Below are positions 9,790 through 18,622 of a stretch of 64,000 bases of DNA, piece by piece; position 1 is the stretch's first letter, and each line of letters opens with the position of its first letter. The DNA is from Luteimonas terrae (lineage in GTDB: Bacteria > Pseudomonadota > Gammaproteobacteria > Xanthomonadales > Xanthomonadaceae): contig NZ_SMTG01000002.1 of NCBI RefSeq assembly GCF_004358165.1, positions 434,001 through 498,000 on the forward strand, read 5' to 3'. Both the position numbers and the translations under genes were made by a program. The notes below the pieces were generated by a model. It searched no databases, had not been told where the DNA came from, and saw nothing but the letters and a program-made list of their open reading frames with translations.

Positions 9790-11058
9790 ATGAGCGACAT
9801 CCGTTCCGCCGCGCTGGCCTGCCGCGACGCCGCCGCCACGCTGGCCCAGCTCGACACCGACGCGCGCAACGCGCTGTTGCGCGCGATGGCCGATGCGCTC
9901 GACACGCAGGCCGAGTCGATCCTCGCCGCCAACGCGCGTGATATCGAAGCCGCGCAAGCACGTGGCACCAGCGGCGCTCTGCTCGACCGCCTGCGTCTCG
10001 ACGCGAACAGGCTCGCCGGTGTGTCGGCCGCGGTACGCGAAGTCGCCGATCTGCCTGATCCCGTTGGCCAGGTCACCCGAGACGACGTGCGTCCGAACGG
10101 CATCCGCGTGCGCAAGGTGCGGGTGCCGTTGGGCGTGATCGCGATGATCTACGAAGCGCGGCCGAACGTGACCGCCGATGCCGCGGCGCTGTGCATCAAG
10201 GCCGGCAACGGCGTGGTGCTACGCGGCGGCAGCGAGGCGATCCATTCCAATACCGCCATCGCCGGTGCCCTGCGCGGCGCGATCGCGGCGCAGGGCATCG
10301 GTGCCGATGTGCTGACCCTCGTCAACGACCTGCGCCGCGAGACCATGTTCGAGCTGCTGCAGCTGCACGACATCGTCGATCTGGCGATTCCGCGCGGCGG
10401 GGAAGGGCTGATCCGCTTCGTCGCCGAGCACGCGCGCGTGCCCGTCATCAAGCACTACAAGGGCGTCTGCCATCTGTTCGTCGATGCCAGCGCCGATCCC
10501 GATCTCGCGCTGCGCCTGCTGTTGGACGGCAAGACCGGCCGGCCCAGCGCCTGCAACGCGCTGGAGACGCTGCTGGTGCATGCCGACATCGCCGATGTCT
10601 TCGTGTCGCGCGCCGTCGATGCGCTGCAGGCGCGCGGTGTCGAGGTGCGCGGCGATGCCGGCATCGCGGCGCGCGCGGCGGGCGTCGTGCCGATCGGCGA
10701 GGGCGACGACGCGGCCGAGTTCCTCGATCTGGTCATCGCCGCGCGCATCGTCGATTCGCTCGACGCCGCACTCGCGCACATCCGGCGCTTCGGTTCCGAC
10801 CACACCGAGGTCATCGCCACGCGCGACGCGGCCAACGCGACGCGCTTCGTCGCCGCGCTGCGTTCGGCGGTGGTGATGGTCAATGCCTCGTCGCGCTTCA
10901 GCGACGGCGGCGAGCTGGGCCTGGGCGCGGAGATCGGCATCTCGACGACACGCCTGCATGCCTACGGACCGATGGGGCTCGAAGCTCTGACAGTCGAGCG
11001 TTTCGTCGTCGAAGGCGCCGGGCAGGTGCGGCACGCCGAGAACGCGGCCGCGAGCTGA
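9790..11058 (+). CDS. proA: Gamma-glutamyl phosphate reductase
   Basis: Reduces glutamyl-5-phosphate to glutamate semialdehyde with NADPH. The open frame begins earlier, but the ATG at 9790 gives the usual length (422 residues) and an N-terminus matching the family. The aldehyde-dehydrogenase fold is visible. The catalytic cysteine is Cys255 in [14 protein letters not shown], the substrate loop KHYKGVCH precedes it, and the C-terminal [16 protein letters not shown] motif is present. It completes the proline branch with proB and ends 65 bases before the convergent pga operon. Confidence 0.95.
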   Translation: MSDIRSAALACRDAAATLAQLDTDARNALLRAMADALDTQAESILAANARDIEAAQARGTSGALLDRLRLDANRLAGVSAAVREVADLPDPVGQVTRDDVRPNGIRVRKVRVPLGVIAMIYEARPNVTADAAALCIKAGNGVVLRGGSEAIHSNTAIAGALRGAIAAQGIGADVLTLVNDLRRETMFELLQLHDIVDLAIPRGGEGLIRFVAEHARVPVIKHYKGVCHLFVDASADPDLALRLLLDGKTGRPSACNALETLLVHADIADVFVSRAVDALQARGVEVRGDAGIAARAAGVVPIGEGDDAAEFLDLVIAARIVDSLDAALAHIRRFGSDHTEVIATRDAANATRFVAALRSAVVMVNASSRFSDGGELGLGAEIGISTTRLHAYGPMGLEALTVERFVVEGAGQVRHAENAAAS

Positions 11059-11123
11059 GCGCCCGTTCGAAGTCGGTCGCACGCACCAACTGGCCAGCGC
11101 AGCAGGCCCCGGGATGGACTCGA

Positions 11124-11564
11124 TCAGCTACCGCTGGTGGCAGCCACCGGCCGCGCATCGTCGTCGAGTGCGACCTGCACGATACGCCCGTCGCGCAGCT
11201 TCGCCGCCAGTGCCGAGGTCGCGCCCAGCGCCACGCGCACCTGCTCGTCGTCGACGTTCTCGCGGCGCCGGCGACGGTCCGCATTCGCGAACCGGGCGCG
11301 GTTGTACTCGGCCCATCCGATCAGCAGCGCGCCGCAGATCAATGCAATCAGCGGCAGCGCCGCCAGCAGGAACGGATCGATCTCGTTGTCGTACAGGTAC
11401 AGCCGCAGATAGACCGTGCGCACGCCGACGAACCATGCGATCGCGGTGATCAGCGGCACCCAGAGCCAGACATAGACGCTCCAGGCGGCGGCCGTCAGGG
11501 CGCCGCTGGCCAGTCGCTTTCCCGGGCCGCGGGTCGGGGTGTGGTCGATGATGGGGGGCTTCAT
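11124..11564 (-). CDS. pgaD: Poly-N-acetylglucosamine biosynthesis protein PgaD
   Basis: A 146-residue inner-membrane protein with two membrane segments (about 22-46 and 64-84), the WAEYNRARF segment and a cytoplasmic tail. PgaD forms the poly-beta-1,6-N-acetylglucosamine synthase with PgaC and is, in E. coli, stabilised by cyclic di-GMP binding across the pair. Its ATG overlaps the last bases of pgaC (ATGA), so translation is coupled. The assignment rests on membrane topology and position at the end of a pgaABC cluster more than on strong motifs. Confidence 0.85.
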   Translation of the reverse strand: MKPPIIDHTPTRGPGKRLASGALTAAAWSVYVWLWVPLITAIAWFVGVRTVYLRLYLYDNEIDPFLLAALPLIALICGALLIGWAEYNRARFANADRRRRRENVDDEQVRVALGATSALAAKLRDGRIVQVALDDDARPVAATSGS

Positions 11565-12820
11565 GCAGTGGCGCCTCGATCGGGGCTGATCCAGACCGCG
11601 CGGCGTCGCCGGCGCAACAGCGTGCGTGGGAACGCCACCACGGCGGTGAACATGCCGAGCATCCAGAAGGCGATCGGGTACCAGATCACCCAGTAGAAAT
11701 GCCGCGCCATGCGGGCTTCGTAACGGCGCTCGATCAGCAGACTGGTGGCGAACTGCAGCATGCAGACGAACGCCAGCACCACGCCGTGCCAGCGCGGCAG
11801 GATGGTGTCGACGTGCCAGACGGGCGGCAGCTGTACGAACAGGCCCACCAGCCACAGCACGATGATGGTCAGCATCACGTAGGCCCAGGCCAGGCTCAGC
11901 AGGTATTCCAGCAGCACGCCCCACATGCGCCGCTTCTTCCAGCCGAGCACGCTGCGCCCGTGGCTCAGCAGCACTTCCACGCCGCCGCAGGCCCAGCGCA
12001 AACGTTGCGACCACAGACCGCGCAGCGTTTCGGGCATCAGGATCCAGCACAGCGCGTTCGGTTCGTAACGGATGTCCCAGCCCGCCATCTGCAGGCGCCA
12101 GGAAATGTCGATGTCCTCGGTGACCATGCGGTCGGACCAGTAACCGACATCGTGCAGCGCAGTCCGGCGGAAGGCGCAGATCACGCCCGAGAGGGTGAAC
12201 AGTCGTCCGTAGGTGCGCTGGGCGCGCTTGATCAGGCCGATGATCGCGGAGAACTCGCCGATCTGCATGCGGCCCATCAAGGTGGTGCGGTTGCGGATGC
12301 GCGGGTTGCCGGTGACCGCGCCGACGCGCGGGCCGTCGATCAGATGGCCGACCATCCAGCGTGCCGCGTGCGGGTCCAGCGTCGCGTCGGAGTCCACGCA
12401 GACCAGATAGTCGGACGTCGCCGCCAGCGTGCCGATGCGCAGAGCATTGGCCTTGCCCTGGTTCTGCGCCAGATGCACCACGCGCAGGCGCGGGTGGTCG
12501 GCGACGAGCGCATCGAGCAGCTCCGGCGTGCGGTCGGTACTGCCGTCGTCGACCGCGATGATCTCGAAGTCGGGATACGCCTGCGCCGACAGCGCGGTGA
12601 TCGTCGCGGCGATGTGCGCCTCCTCGTTGAAGCAGGGCACGAGAATCGAGATGAAGGGCGACTCGGGCATCGCCGGCGGCGCATCCGGCTTCGGCGCTTT
12701 GCGCTCGCGCCGCAGGTAGTAATAGATGCCGCCGGTCATCCAGAAGAACGCCATGACGATCGGATAGAAGAACGCGAAGTTGAATAACCAGCGCGTCCAT
12801 TCGATGGAAGCCCACGACAT
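11561..12820 (-). CDS. pgaC: Poly-beta-1,6-N-acetyl-D-glucosamine synthase
   Basis: An inner-membrane family 2 glycosyltransferase that polymerises N-acetylglucosamine from UDP-GlcNAc. The 419-residue protein has an N-terminal membrane segment (about 14-35) and a GT2 domain with DDGS (91-94), the DxD motif DSD (143-145), TED (234-236) and QRLRW (272-276). At least three C-terminal membrane helices follow. It sits between pgaB (3 bases upstream) and pgaD (overlapping). The product is an exopolysaccharide used for biofilm formation. Confidence 0.93.
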   Translation of the reverse strand: MSWASIEWTRWLFNFAFFYPIVMAFFWMTGGIYYYLRRERKAPKPDAPPAMPESPFISILVPCFNEEAHIAATITALSAQAYPDFEIIAVDDGSTDRTPELLDALVADHPRLRVVHLAQNQGKANALRIGTLAATSDYLVCVDSDATLDPHAARWMVGHLIDGPRVGAVTGNPRIRNRTTLMGRMQIGEFSAIIGLIKRAQRTYGRLFTLSGVICAFRRTALHDVGYWSDRMVTEDIDISWRLQMAGWDIRYEPNALCWILMPETLRGLWSQRLRWACGGVEVLLSHGRSVLGWKKRRMWGVLLEYLLSLAWAYVMLTIIVLWLVGLFVQLPPVWHVDTILPRWHGVVLAFVCMLQFATSLLIERRYEARMARHFYWVIWYPIAFWMLGMFTAVVAFPRTLLRRRRRAVWISPDRGATA

Positions 12821-12823
12821 CGC

Positions 12824-14707
12824 TCAGCGCTCCAGGTAGGGAAACTCGCGCGCAGACATCGCTTCACGCGCGTCCTCGAGCGGCGGCTGGTTGCCGATGA
12901 AGTCGTCCGGGTAATAGCCCAGATGGCGGATGCCCGCCGCCTGCAGCAGACGCGACTGCGCACGCAACGTGGCGCCCGGCAACGGTGCCGGCACGCGCCA
13001 GTCCACGGTCTGCAGCTCGAACAGCGTGCGTTCGACGCCTTTGGGCGTCGCCAGCACCGCGGCGGCGAGACGCTGCAGCCAGGCGTCGGCGTCCGCCTCG
13101 TGCTCCATGTGCGGCATCGCCATCAGCGCGGTGTAGTCATAGGCGGCGAGGAAGGGTTCCAGGCGCTGCGCGAACCAAGCCTCCGAAGCGGGCTCGAGGA
13201 CCGGTCGCGCGAACAGGTTGCGGGCGGTGGTCAGCTTCGGCCGCCACCGCTCGGCCGCGGTCTTGAGCGTCATCGTGAAATCGATCAGGCCCTGCGTCCG
13301 GGTGGCTGGATTGCCGTTGCCGTAGTCGGGCACCTCGTCGTCGCGCAGGTAGGCGTCGTCGTGGAACAGCAGGCCGTCGAAATGGCTGTTGGCGGCGAGC
13401 TCGGCATAGATCGCCGACACCGTTGCCAGCGTGCGCGGATCGCCGGGATCGAGACGCGGAATCTCGTTTTCACCGGTCGCGTTGATCTGCAATGCGCGCT
13501 GCAGGTCCGCGTCGGCCAGCTTGAAGCCGAGCACCGGCATCCACGCGAACACGCGCACCTGCGCGCGGGTGCGCAGCTGCCAGGCCACGCGGTTGAACAG
13601 GTCGGCGCGCACCGGCATGTGCGTGCTGGGGAAGTACACGGCTTCGGCCGCGCCGTCGCCATCGGGATCGGCAAAGGCCTGCAGCCAGACGAGGCTGGGG
13701 CCGATGTCCTGGATGCGCTGCACCAGCACGTCGACGTTGCGCGCCATCTGCGCCGGGTCTTCGTCGTAGACGTAGTCCAGGTCGACCTGGATTGCACGCA
13801 CGCCGTCCAGTGACAGATCACGGCGCAGTTCGCCGGCCAGATCGCGCACGTCCGGATTACGGTGCATCAGCAGGCGCGCGAGGCTGGCCAGCGACGCCTG
13901 GTCGGCACGGTCCTCGCCCTGCAGGCCGAGATCGGTTTCCTGCGCGCGACCTTCGAGGTCGAACGACAGCTGCATGCCCATACCGTTGGCGATGCCGTTC
14001 GCGACATCGTTGTAGGCGGCGTAAGGCCACACGATCACCCGCGGCGCCTGGCCGATGTGGCGTTCGATCAGGTCACGGCTGGTCTGCAGATCGTCGACGA
14101 TGCGCGCGCGCCAGCTGTCCTCGCTTTCGTAGCCGGCACCCTCGGTCCAGATGCGCGTGACCGCGGCCGGCGTCTGGTTGCCGAAGGGATTGCCGGGCAC
14201 GCCGCGATGCAGATCGTGACTGTGCGAGCCCACGTCCACCAGGCCGCTGTCGTGCATCTCGCGCAGCTGCGCCCAGGTGAGGAAGTCCTCGCGGGTGAAA
14301 TCACGCGGTCCGTAGGGCACGACCGCACCTTCGGGCAGTTCGACCCAGCGCGTCACCGGCGCAACAAGCGCCGGCCAGCCGTAGGCGCGCAGCAGCGGGA
14401 ACACGTGCGTGTACGCGCTGCGCAGGCCGTCGTCGAAGGTCAGCAGCACGGCCTTCTCCGGCAGCGTGCCGCGACCTGCTCGCGCGTCCAGCACCGTCTG
14501 CACGCTGACCGCCTGATAGCCGTGCGCGCGCAGCCAGTCCAGGTGCTGGGCGAAGTTGGTCGTCGACACCGCATACGGATCCGGGTCGCCCTTGGGCGCC
14601 ACGTCGTCGCGGATGTCGTGGTAGCTCAGCACCAGAAGCGAGGCGTGTGCGGGCGCGAATGCCGTCATCAGCGCGAGCAGCGCGGCGGCCATCCAGGCAC
14701 GGATCAT
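12824..14707 (-). CDS. pgaB: Poly-N-acetylglucosamine N-deacetylase
   Basis: Partially deacetylates poly-N-acetylglucosamine in the periplasm so that it can be exported. The ATG at 14707 follows a strong ribosome binding site (GGGGAGGT) and overlaps pgaA by ATGA. The 627-residue protein has a signal peptide (1-22). An N-terminal polysaccharide deacetylase domain follows, with SYHDI (28-32), TFDDG (90-94) and SHSHDLH (161-167). The long C-terminal glycoside-hydrolase-like domain contains the FHDDAYLRDD segment. E. coli PgaB is a lipoprotein, but no lipobox cysteine is visible at this signal cleavage site, so this form may be soluble in the periplasm. Confidence 0.92.
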   Translation of the reverse strand: MIRAWMAAALLALMTAFAPAHASLLVLSYHDIRDDVAPKGDPDPYAVSTTNFAQHLDWLRAHGYQAVSVQTVLDARAGRGTLPEKAVLLTFDDGLRSAYTHVFPLLRAYGWPALVAPVTRWVELPEGAVVPYGPRDFTREDFLTWAQLREMHDSGLVDVGSHSHDLHRGVPGNPFGNQTPAAVTRIWTEGAGYESEDSWRARIVDDLQTSRDLIERHIGQAPRVIVWPYAAYNDVANGIANGMGMQLSFDLEGRAQETDLGLQGEDRADQASLASLARLLMHRNPDVRDLAGELRRDLSLDGVRAIQVDLDYVYDEDPAQMARNVDVLVQRIQDIGPSLVWLQAFADPDGDGAAEAVYFPSTHMPVRADLFNRVAWQLRTRAQVRVFAWMPVLGFKLADADLQRALQINATGENEIPRLDPGDPRTLATVSAIYAELAANSHFDGLLFHDDAYLRDDEVPDYGNGNPATRTQGLIDFTMTLKTAAERWRPKLTTARNLFARPVLEPASEAWFAQRLEPFLAAYDYTALMAMPHMEHEADADAWLQRLAAAVLATPKGVERTLFELQTVDWRVPAPLPGATLRAQSRLLQAAGIRHLGYYPDDFIGNQPPLEDAREAMSAREFPYLER

Positions 14708-16773
14708 CGGGCACCTCCCCAACGCAGTTCGACATCGAAGGCGAGGCGCTGTTCGCGCAGCCCGTCGTACACCGGACGCGACCAGGCCACGCCGTATTCC
14801 AGCTCGTGGCCATCGCGCCGCCACAGATGGCGGTAACCGAGCGAAGGCACCCACTGCGTGCCGCGCTCGCGCTGCCAGTACGGGCCGGCCATTACCTGGA
14901 GACGTTGCTGGAACGCGGTTTCGTAACGCCGCCAGGTGATGTGGTCGAAGCGCAGGCCGAGGTTGGCCGAGGCATCGCGTTCGGGATTGAAGTAGCCGAC
15001 GGTGTCGCCGCGCGAGCCACGGCTGGTGTACAGCGACGCGAGGCCGTCGACCATCAGATGCGGACGCGTGAGCAGCCGCTGCGTGGCATCGAGACCGAGC
15101 TGGTCGCGGGTGTTACCGTCGTCGTAGCGCAGGCGCGCGAGGCGGCCTTCGAGGGCGAAAGTCTCACTGGGCGCATAGGCAGCGCTGACGGTGACGCTGT
15201 CGGCATCGATGCCCAGACGCCGCGCCTGCAGCGAGGTATCGCGCGCATTGCGGGCGATCTCCACGCCGGCACGCCAAGCGTCGTCGAAGCGCCAGTCGGC
15301 GCCCAGCGTCCAGGTCGCGCCTCTGGACGCGCCGCTGGCACTGCCCAGCGTGGCCCAGGCACCGAGCCGGTCGTGGCGATACCAGGTGCCGACGCCGGCC
15401 GCGCGATGGCGCACACGGCCGTCGATGAAATCGGCCCAGTCGTCATGCGCGAACACGCCGACCCGCCAGCGGTCGGCGAGCAGTGGCGAGCGCACGTCCA
15501 GCGCCCAGCCACCGTCGCGACTGCCGAACGGCGAGATCGACGTGCCGCCGCCATCGCGTGGACGGCTGCGGCCGCGGTTGGCCGACAGCGTGGCCTGCAC
15601 GCCGCGGTGGCGGTCGAGATCGCGTTCGACACGGTCAAGCCGCGGATCTTCGGGACGCGCCAGCTGCAGGGTCTCGATTGCGTCGCGCGCTTCGTCGATG
15701 CGGTCGAGCGCGGTCAGTGCGCCGACACGTCCGGCCAGGGCATCGCGGTCCTGCGGCGCCAGCGTGCGCGCCATCTCGAATCGTTCGAGGGCGGCCTCGG
15801 GGCGCAGGCGACGCGACTGCACCGCGCCATAAGCGGCCTGCAGACCGGCATTGTTCGGACCGATGGCGACCTGCGACTGCAGCATCGCCTCGGCGCGCGC
15901 GTTGTCGTTCGCATAGGAATGCGCCAGCGCGTGGTTGAGGTCGGCGCTGTAGCGGTCCCAGTTTTCATACCCGGCGTTCGCGCCGGCGTGGCGCGGCCAG
16001 GCCTCCTGCGAGGCGGCGAGTGTCTCGAACAATGGGAGGGCGCGATCGAAGCGCTCGGTCTCGATGAAGGCATAGCCGAGCAGGATCCGCGCGTTGACGT
16101 CGCCCGGCGCGTGCGCAATGACGGTTTCCAGCACCGGAATCGCATCCTCCGGCCGGCGCAGCGCGACCAGCGAATCGCCGACCGTGCCGAGGATGTAGGC
16201 GGGAACTTCGATGCCCGCGTCGAGCAGCGCTTGGTAGCCGGCGACCACCTGCTCGTGCCGCTGCAGATGGTTCAACGCCGACAGCGCATCCACGCGCAGC
16301 CGGTTGGCTTCCCAGTTGGTGCGGCGCGGGGCGTCGCGCTGCAGACGCTCGAGTTCGACCAGTGCCGCGCGGCTTTCGTCGAGGCGGGCGTCGGGCGATT
16401 CGGGTTCGACGCGGCCCCAGCCGATCGCGCGCGCGACCGCGTCGCCTTCGATGCGCTCACGTTCGTGGTCGGCGAACAGCTGCGGCCGCTGGTGCATGGC
16501 ATCGACCGCCAGCCGCGACGCGCCGAGCTCGGCCAGCGCCAATACCCGCAACCGGAAGGCGTCATCGTCGTCCGGCGCGACCGCAAGCCGGCGCTCGACG
16601 ACCAACAGTGCCTCGGCCGGCCGCTCCTGCGCCAACAGGGCGTCGGCCTGCACGCGAATCGACTGGTCCGGCGCGGCGAGTACGAGTTGTGGTGTCGTCA
16701 GCGCGGCCAGCGAAAGCGCGCATGACAGGACATGGAACCGGGGGTGGCCGAAACGGCGGTGGGGTACAGGCAC
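14704..16773 (-). CDS. pgaA: Poly-N-acetylglucosamine export porin
   Basis: An outer-membrane export channel for the polysaccharide. The 689-residue protein starts with a signal peptide (about 1-34, ending LVLAA), continues with TPR repeats (about 40-385; for example VETVIAHAPGDVNARILLGY), and ends in a beta-barrel-like region with alternating aromatic and polar residues. It is first in a tightly overlapping pgaA-B-C-D operon on the minus strand. It is somewhat shorter than E. coli PgaA (about 800 residues). Confidence 0.9.
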   Translation of the reverse strand: MPVPHRRFGHPRFHVLSCALSLAALTTPQLVLAAPDQSIRVQADALLAQERPAEALLVVERRLAVAPDDDDAFRLRVLALAELGASRLAVDAMHQRPQLFADHERERIEGDAVARAIGWGRVEPESPDARLDESRAALVELERLQRDAPRRTNWEANRLRVDALSALNHLQRHEQVVAGYQALLDAGIEVPAYILGTVGDSLVALRRPEDAIPVLETVIAHAPGDVNARILLGYAFIETERFDRALPLFETLAASQEAWPRHAGANAGYENWDRYSADLNHALAHSYANDNARAEAMLQSQVAIGPNNAGLQAAYGAVQSRRLRPEAALERFEMARTLAPQDRDALAGRVGALTALDRIDEARDAIETLQLARPEDPRLDRVERDLDRHRGVQATLSANRGRSRPRDGGGTSISPFGSRDGGWALDVRSPLLADRWRVGVFAHDDWADFIDGRVRHRAAGVGTWYRHDRLGAWATLGSASGASRGATWTLGADWRFDDAWRAGVEIARNARDTSLQARRLGIDADSVTVSAAYAPSETFALEGRLARLRYDDGNTRDQLGLDATQRLLTRPHLMVDGLASLYTSRGSRGDTVGYFNPERDASANLGLRFDHITWRRYETAFQQRLQVMAGPYWQRERGTQWVPSLGYRHLWRRDGHELEYGVAWSRPVYDGLREQRLAFDVELRWGGAR

Positions 16774-17016
16774 GGCATCTCGTCGATCGCGGGCTGCACG
16801 AATTGCGCGGCCAATCGGCGCATGCTTGAAAACGGCGGATCAAAGAATTGTGGATGATGCATGTCGATTCGCCGATCTTCGCTGCAATTCACGAGCAAGA
16901 TGACGTCACGTTAAAGGCTGAACAGGCGGCGCCGGAGGCGTCTACGCGGAGATGAGAAAATTCTCAATGGGACCTGTACAGGCGAACCGTCTGCTGACGA
17001 CCGCGCAGCGAGTTCC
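16774..17016 (-). promoter_or_regulatory. Upstream region of pgaABCD with small palindrome
   Basis: This 243-base gap separates the start of pgaA from the end of the MFS transporter gene and is visibly more AT-rich than its surroundings. It must hold the pga promoter. A 14-base near-palindrome TGAGAAAATTCTCA lies at 16953-16966 and could bind a dimeric regulator. No confident -35/-10 pair can be named. No gene is evident in the gap. Confidence 0.4.
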
Positions 17017-18234
17017 CTACCACGTGTCCTCGAGCCAACGCGGCTTGCAGGCGAGCCAGCCGCCGATCAGCAGCACACCCACCGCAACCGCGAGCAAGGC
17101 GAACGGCCACAGCCAGCCGCCGGTGGCCGCGTGCAGCACGCCGAACAGCAGCGGGCCGGCGCAACTCAGCGCATAGCCGGTGCCCTGCATGAACCCCGAC
17201 AGCGCGGCCGAACCGGCGGGCGTGCGCGTGCGCAGGTTGATCAGCGTCAACGCCAGCGGGAACGTGCTGGGCCCCAACCCCAACAGGATCACCCACAGCA
17301 CCGGCGCCGCCATCGGCGCCAGCAGCAGGCCGGCATACGCGGTGAGGTGACAGGCCGCGCAGAACAGGACGATTGCGAACGGATTGCGCATGCGCACCGC
17401 CAGCGAGGGCATGGCCAGCGACGCCAGCAGGCCCAGCGCCGAGAACAGCGCGACCATCGTGCCGCCGAATGCGGGCGATGCACCGGCCTCGGCCAGCAGC
17501 GGCGGCAGCCAAGTGAACATGGCATAGGTGATCAGCGAGGTCGTGCCGAACATCAGCGCCATACCCCAGGCGATCGGCGAGCGCGACACGCGGCCGACCG
17601 GCGTGGCGGCATCGGCAACCGCTGCAGCGCCGGACGCGGGAAGGTACGCGCGGTGCTGCAGCAGCAGCCACAGCCACGGCAGCGCGGCGATGCTCGCGGT
17701 CACGGCCCAGATGCCCAGCGAGATGCGCCAGCCGGCGGCATCGGCCACCGGCACCGCGAGCAGGGCCGGCAACATCGTGCCGAGCTGCAGCACGGTGATG
17801 TAGAACGTGCTGACCGCGCCCACGCGTTCTGGGAACCAGCGCTTGACCAGGGGCGGCAGCACGACGTTGCCGATGCCCATGCCCGCCAGCGCGACCGTGG
17901 CGCCGAAGCCGAGTACGAAGACGCCGTCGGCGAACGAGCGCACCACCAGGCCCACCGCGGCCAGCGTCATCGCCAGCAGCGCGGTGCCCTCCAGCCCGAG
18001 TCGGCGGGTCAACGCCGGCGTGGCGACGCCGAACACCGCGAACGCCGCGGTCGGTAGCATGCCGAGCACGCCGGCGGTGGCCGAACCGAAACCGAAGACG
18101 TCGCCGAGCACATCGAGCAGCGGCGTCAGCGAGGTCACCGCGGTGCGCAGGTTGAATGCCGACAGCACGATGCCGGCCAGCACGAGGACCGGCAGCAGAC
18201 GGAGCAGGGGGGACGCGTGGTGCGTGCGAGACAT
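17017..18234 (-). CDS. MFS transporter, CynX/NimT type
   Basis: An integral membrane protein of about 405 residues with twelve likely transmembrane helices and the conserved start [17 protein letters not shown] typical of the cyanate/nitroimidazole (CynX/NimT) branch of the major facilitator superfamily. The loop motif after helix 2 (TPALTRRLG) and repeats of glycine-rich helices support the fold. The substrate cannot be told from sequence. The start at 18234 was preferred; 18255 is an alternative seven codons upstream. It is a single gene on the minus strand between the pga operon and a tRNA. Confidence 0.8.
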   Translation of the reverse strand: MSRTHHASPLLRLLPVLVLAGIVLSAFNLRTAVTSLTPLLDVLGDVFGFGSATAGVLGMLPTAAFAVFGVATPALTRRLGLEGTALLAMTLAAVGLVVRSFADGVFVLGFGATVALAGMGIGNVVLPPLVKRWFPERVGAVSTFYITVLQLGTMLPALLAVPVADAAGWRISLGIWAVTASIAALPWLWLLLQHRAYLPASGAAAVADAATPVGRVSRSPIAWGMALMFGTTSLITYAMFTWLPPLLAEAGASPAFGGTMVALFSALGLLASLAMPSLAVRMRNPFAIVLFCAACHLTAYAGLLLAPMAAPVLWVILLGLGPSTFPLALTLINLRTRTPAGSAALSGFMQGTGYALSCAGPLLFGVLHAATGGWLWPFALLAVAVGVLLIGGWLACKPRWLEDTW

Positions 18235-18285
18235 GGCGGCGGGGGAACCATCCATTCGCCGCGAAACGGGCACGGCCGGAAAACG

Positions 18286-18310
18286 AAAAAACCGGCCGAA
18301 GCCGGTTTTC
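18286..18310 (-). terminator. Rho-independent terminator after tRNA-Pro
   Basis: Read on the minus strand, an 8-bp stem AAACCGGC / GCCGGTTT around a TTCG loop runs into a T-rich tract. It begins 27 bases downstream of the 3' CCA end of the tRNA-Pro gene and is the natural end of its transcript. Confidence 0.8.
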
Positions 18311-18335
18311 GATGTCACCTGCCGCAAGACTGCGG

Positions 18336-18413
<78 letters not shown>

Positions 18414-18622
18414 AAGGTGAGCCGCGCATTCTACTGATGCTCCCGCGGAGAGGGCAAGCACTTCGTCGAACTTTGTCGATCCCGGCATCTGCGGCCACGC
18501 GTCGCAGGGACGGCGGCCGCGTCCGGGCGCGGCGGGCTGCGATAATAGCGGCTCGCGATACCGGTGTGCGGTGTCCGAACCACGCGAGCACCGGATGACA
18601 GCTTCCGCATGACCAGTTCCGC

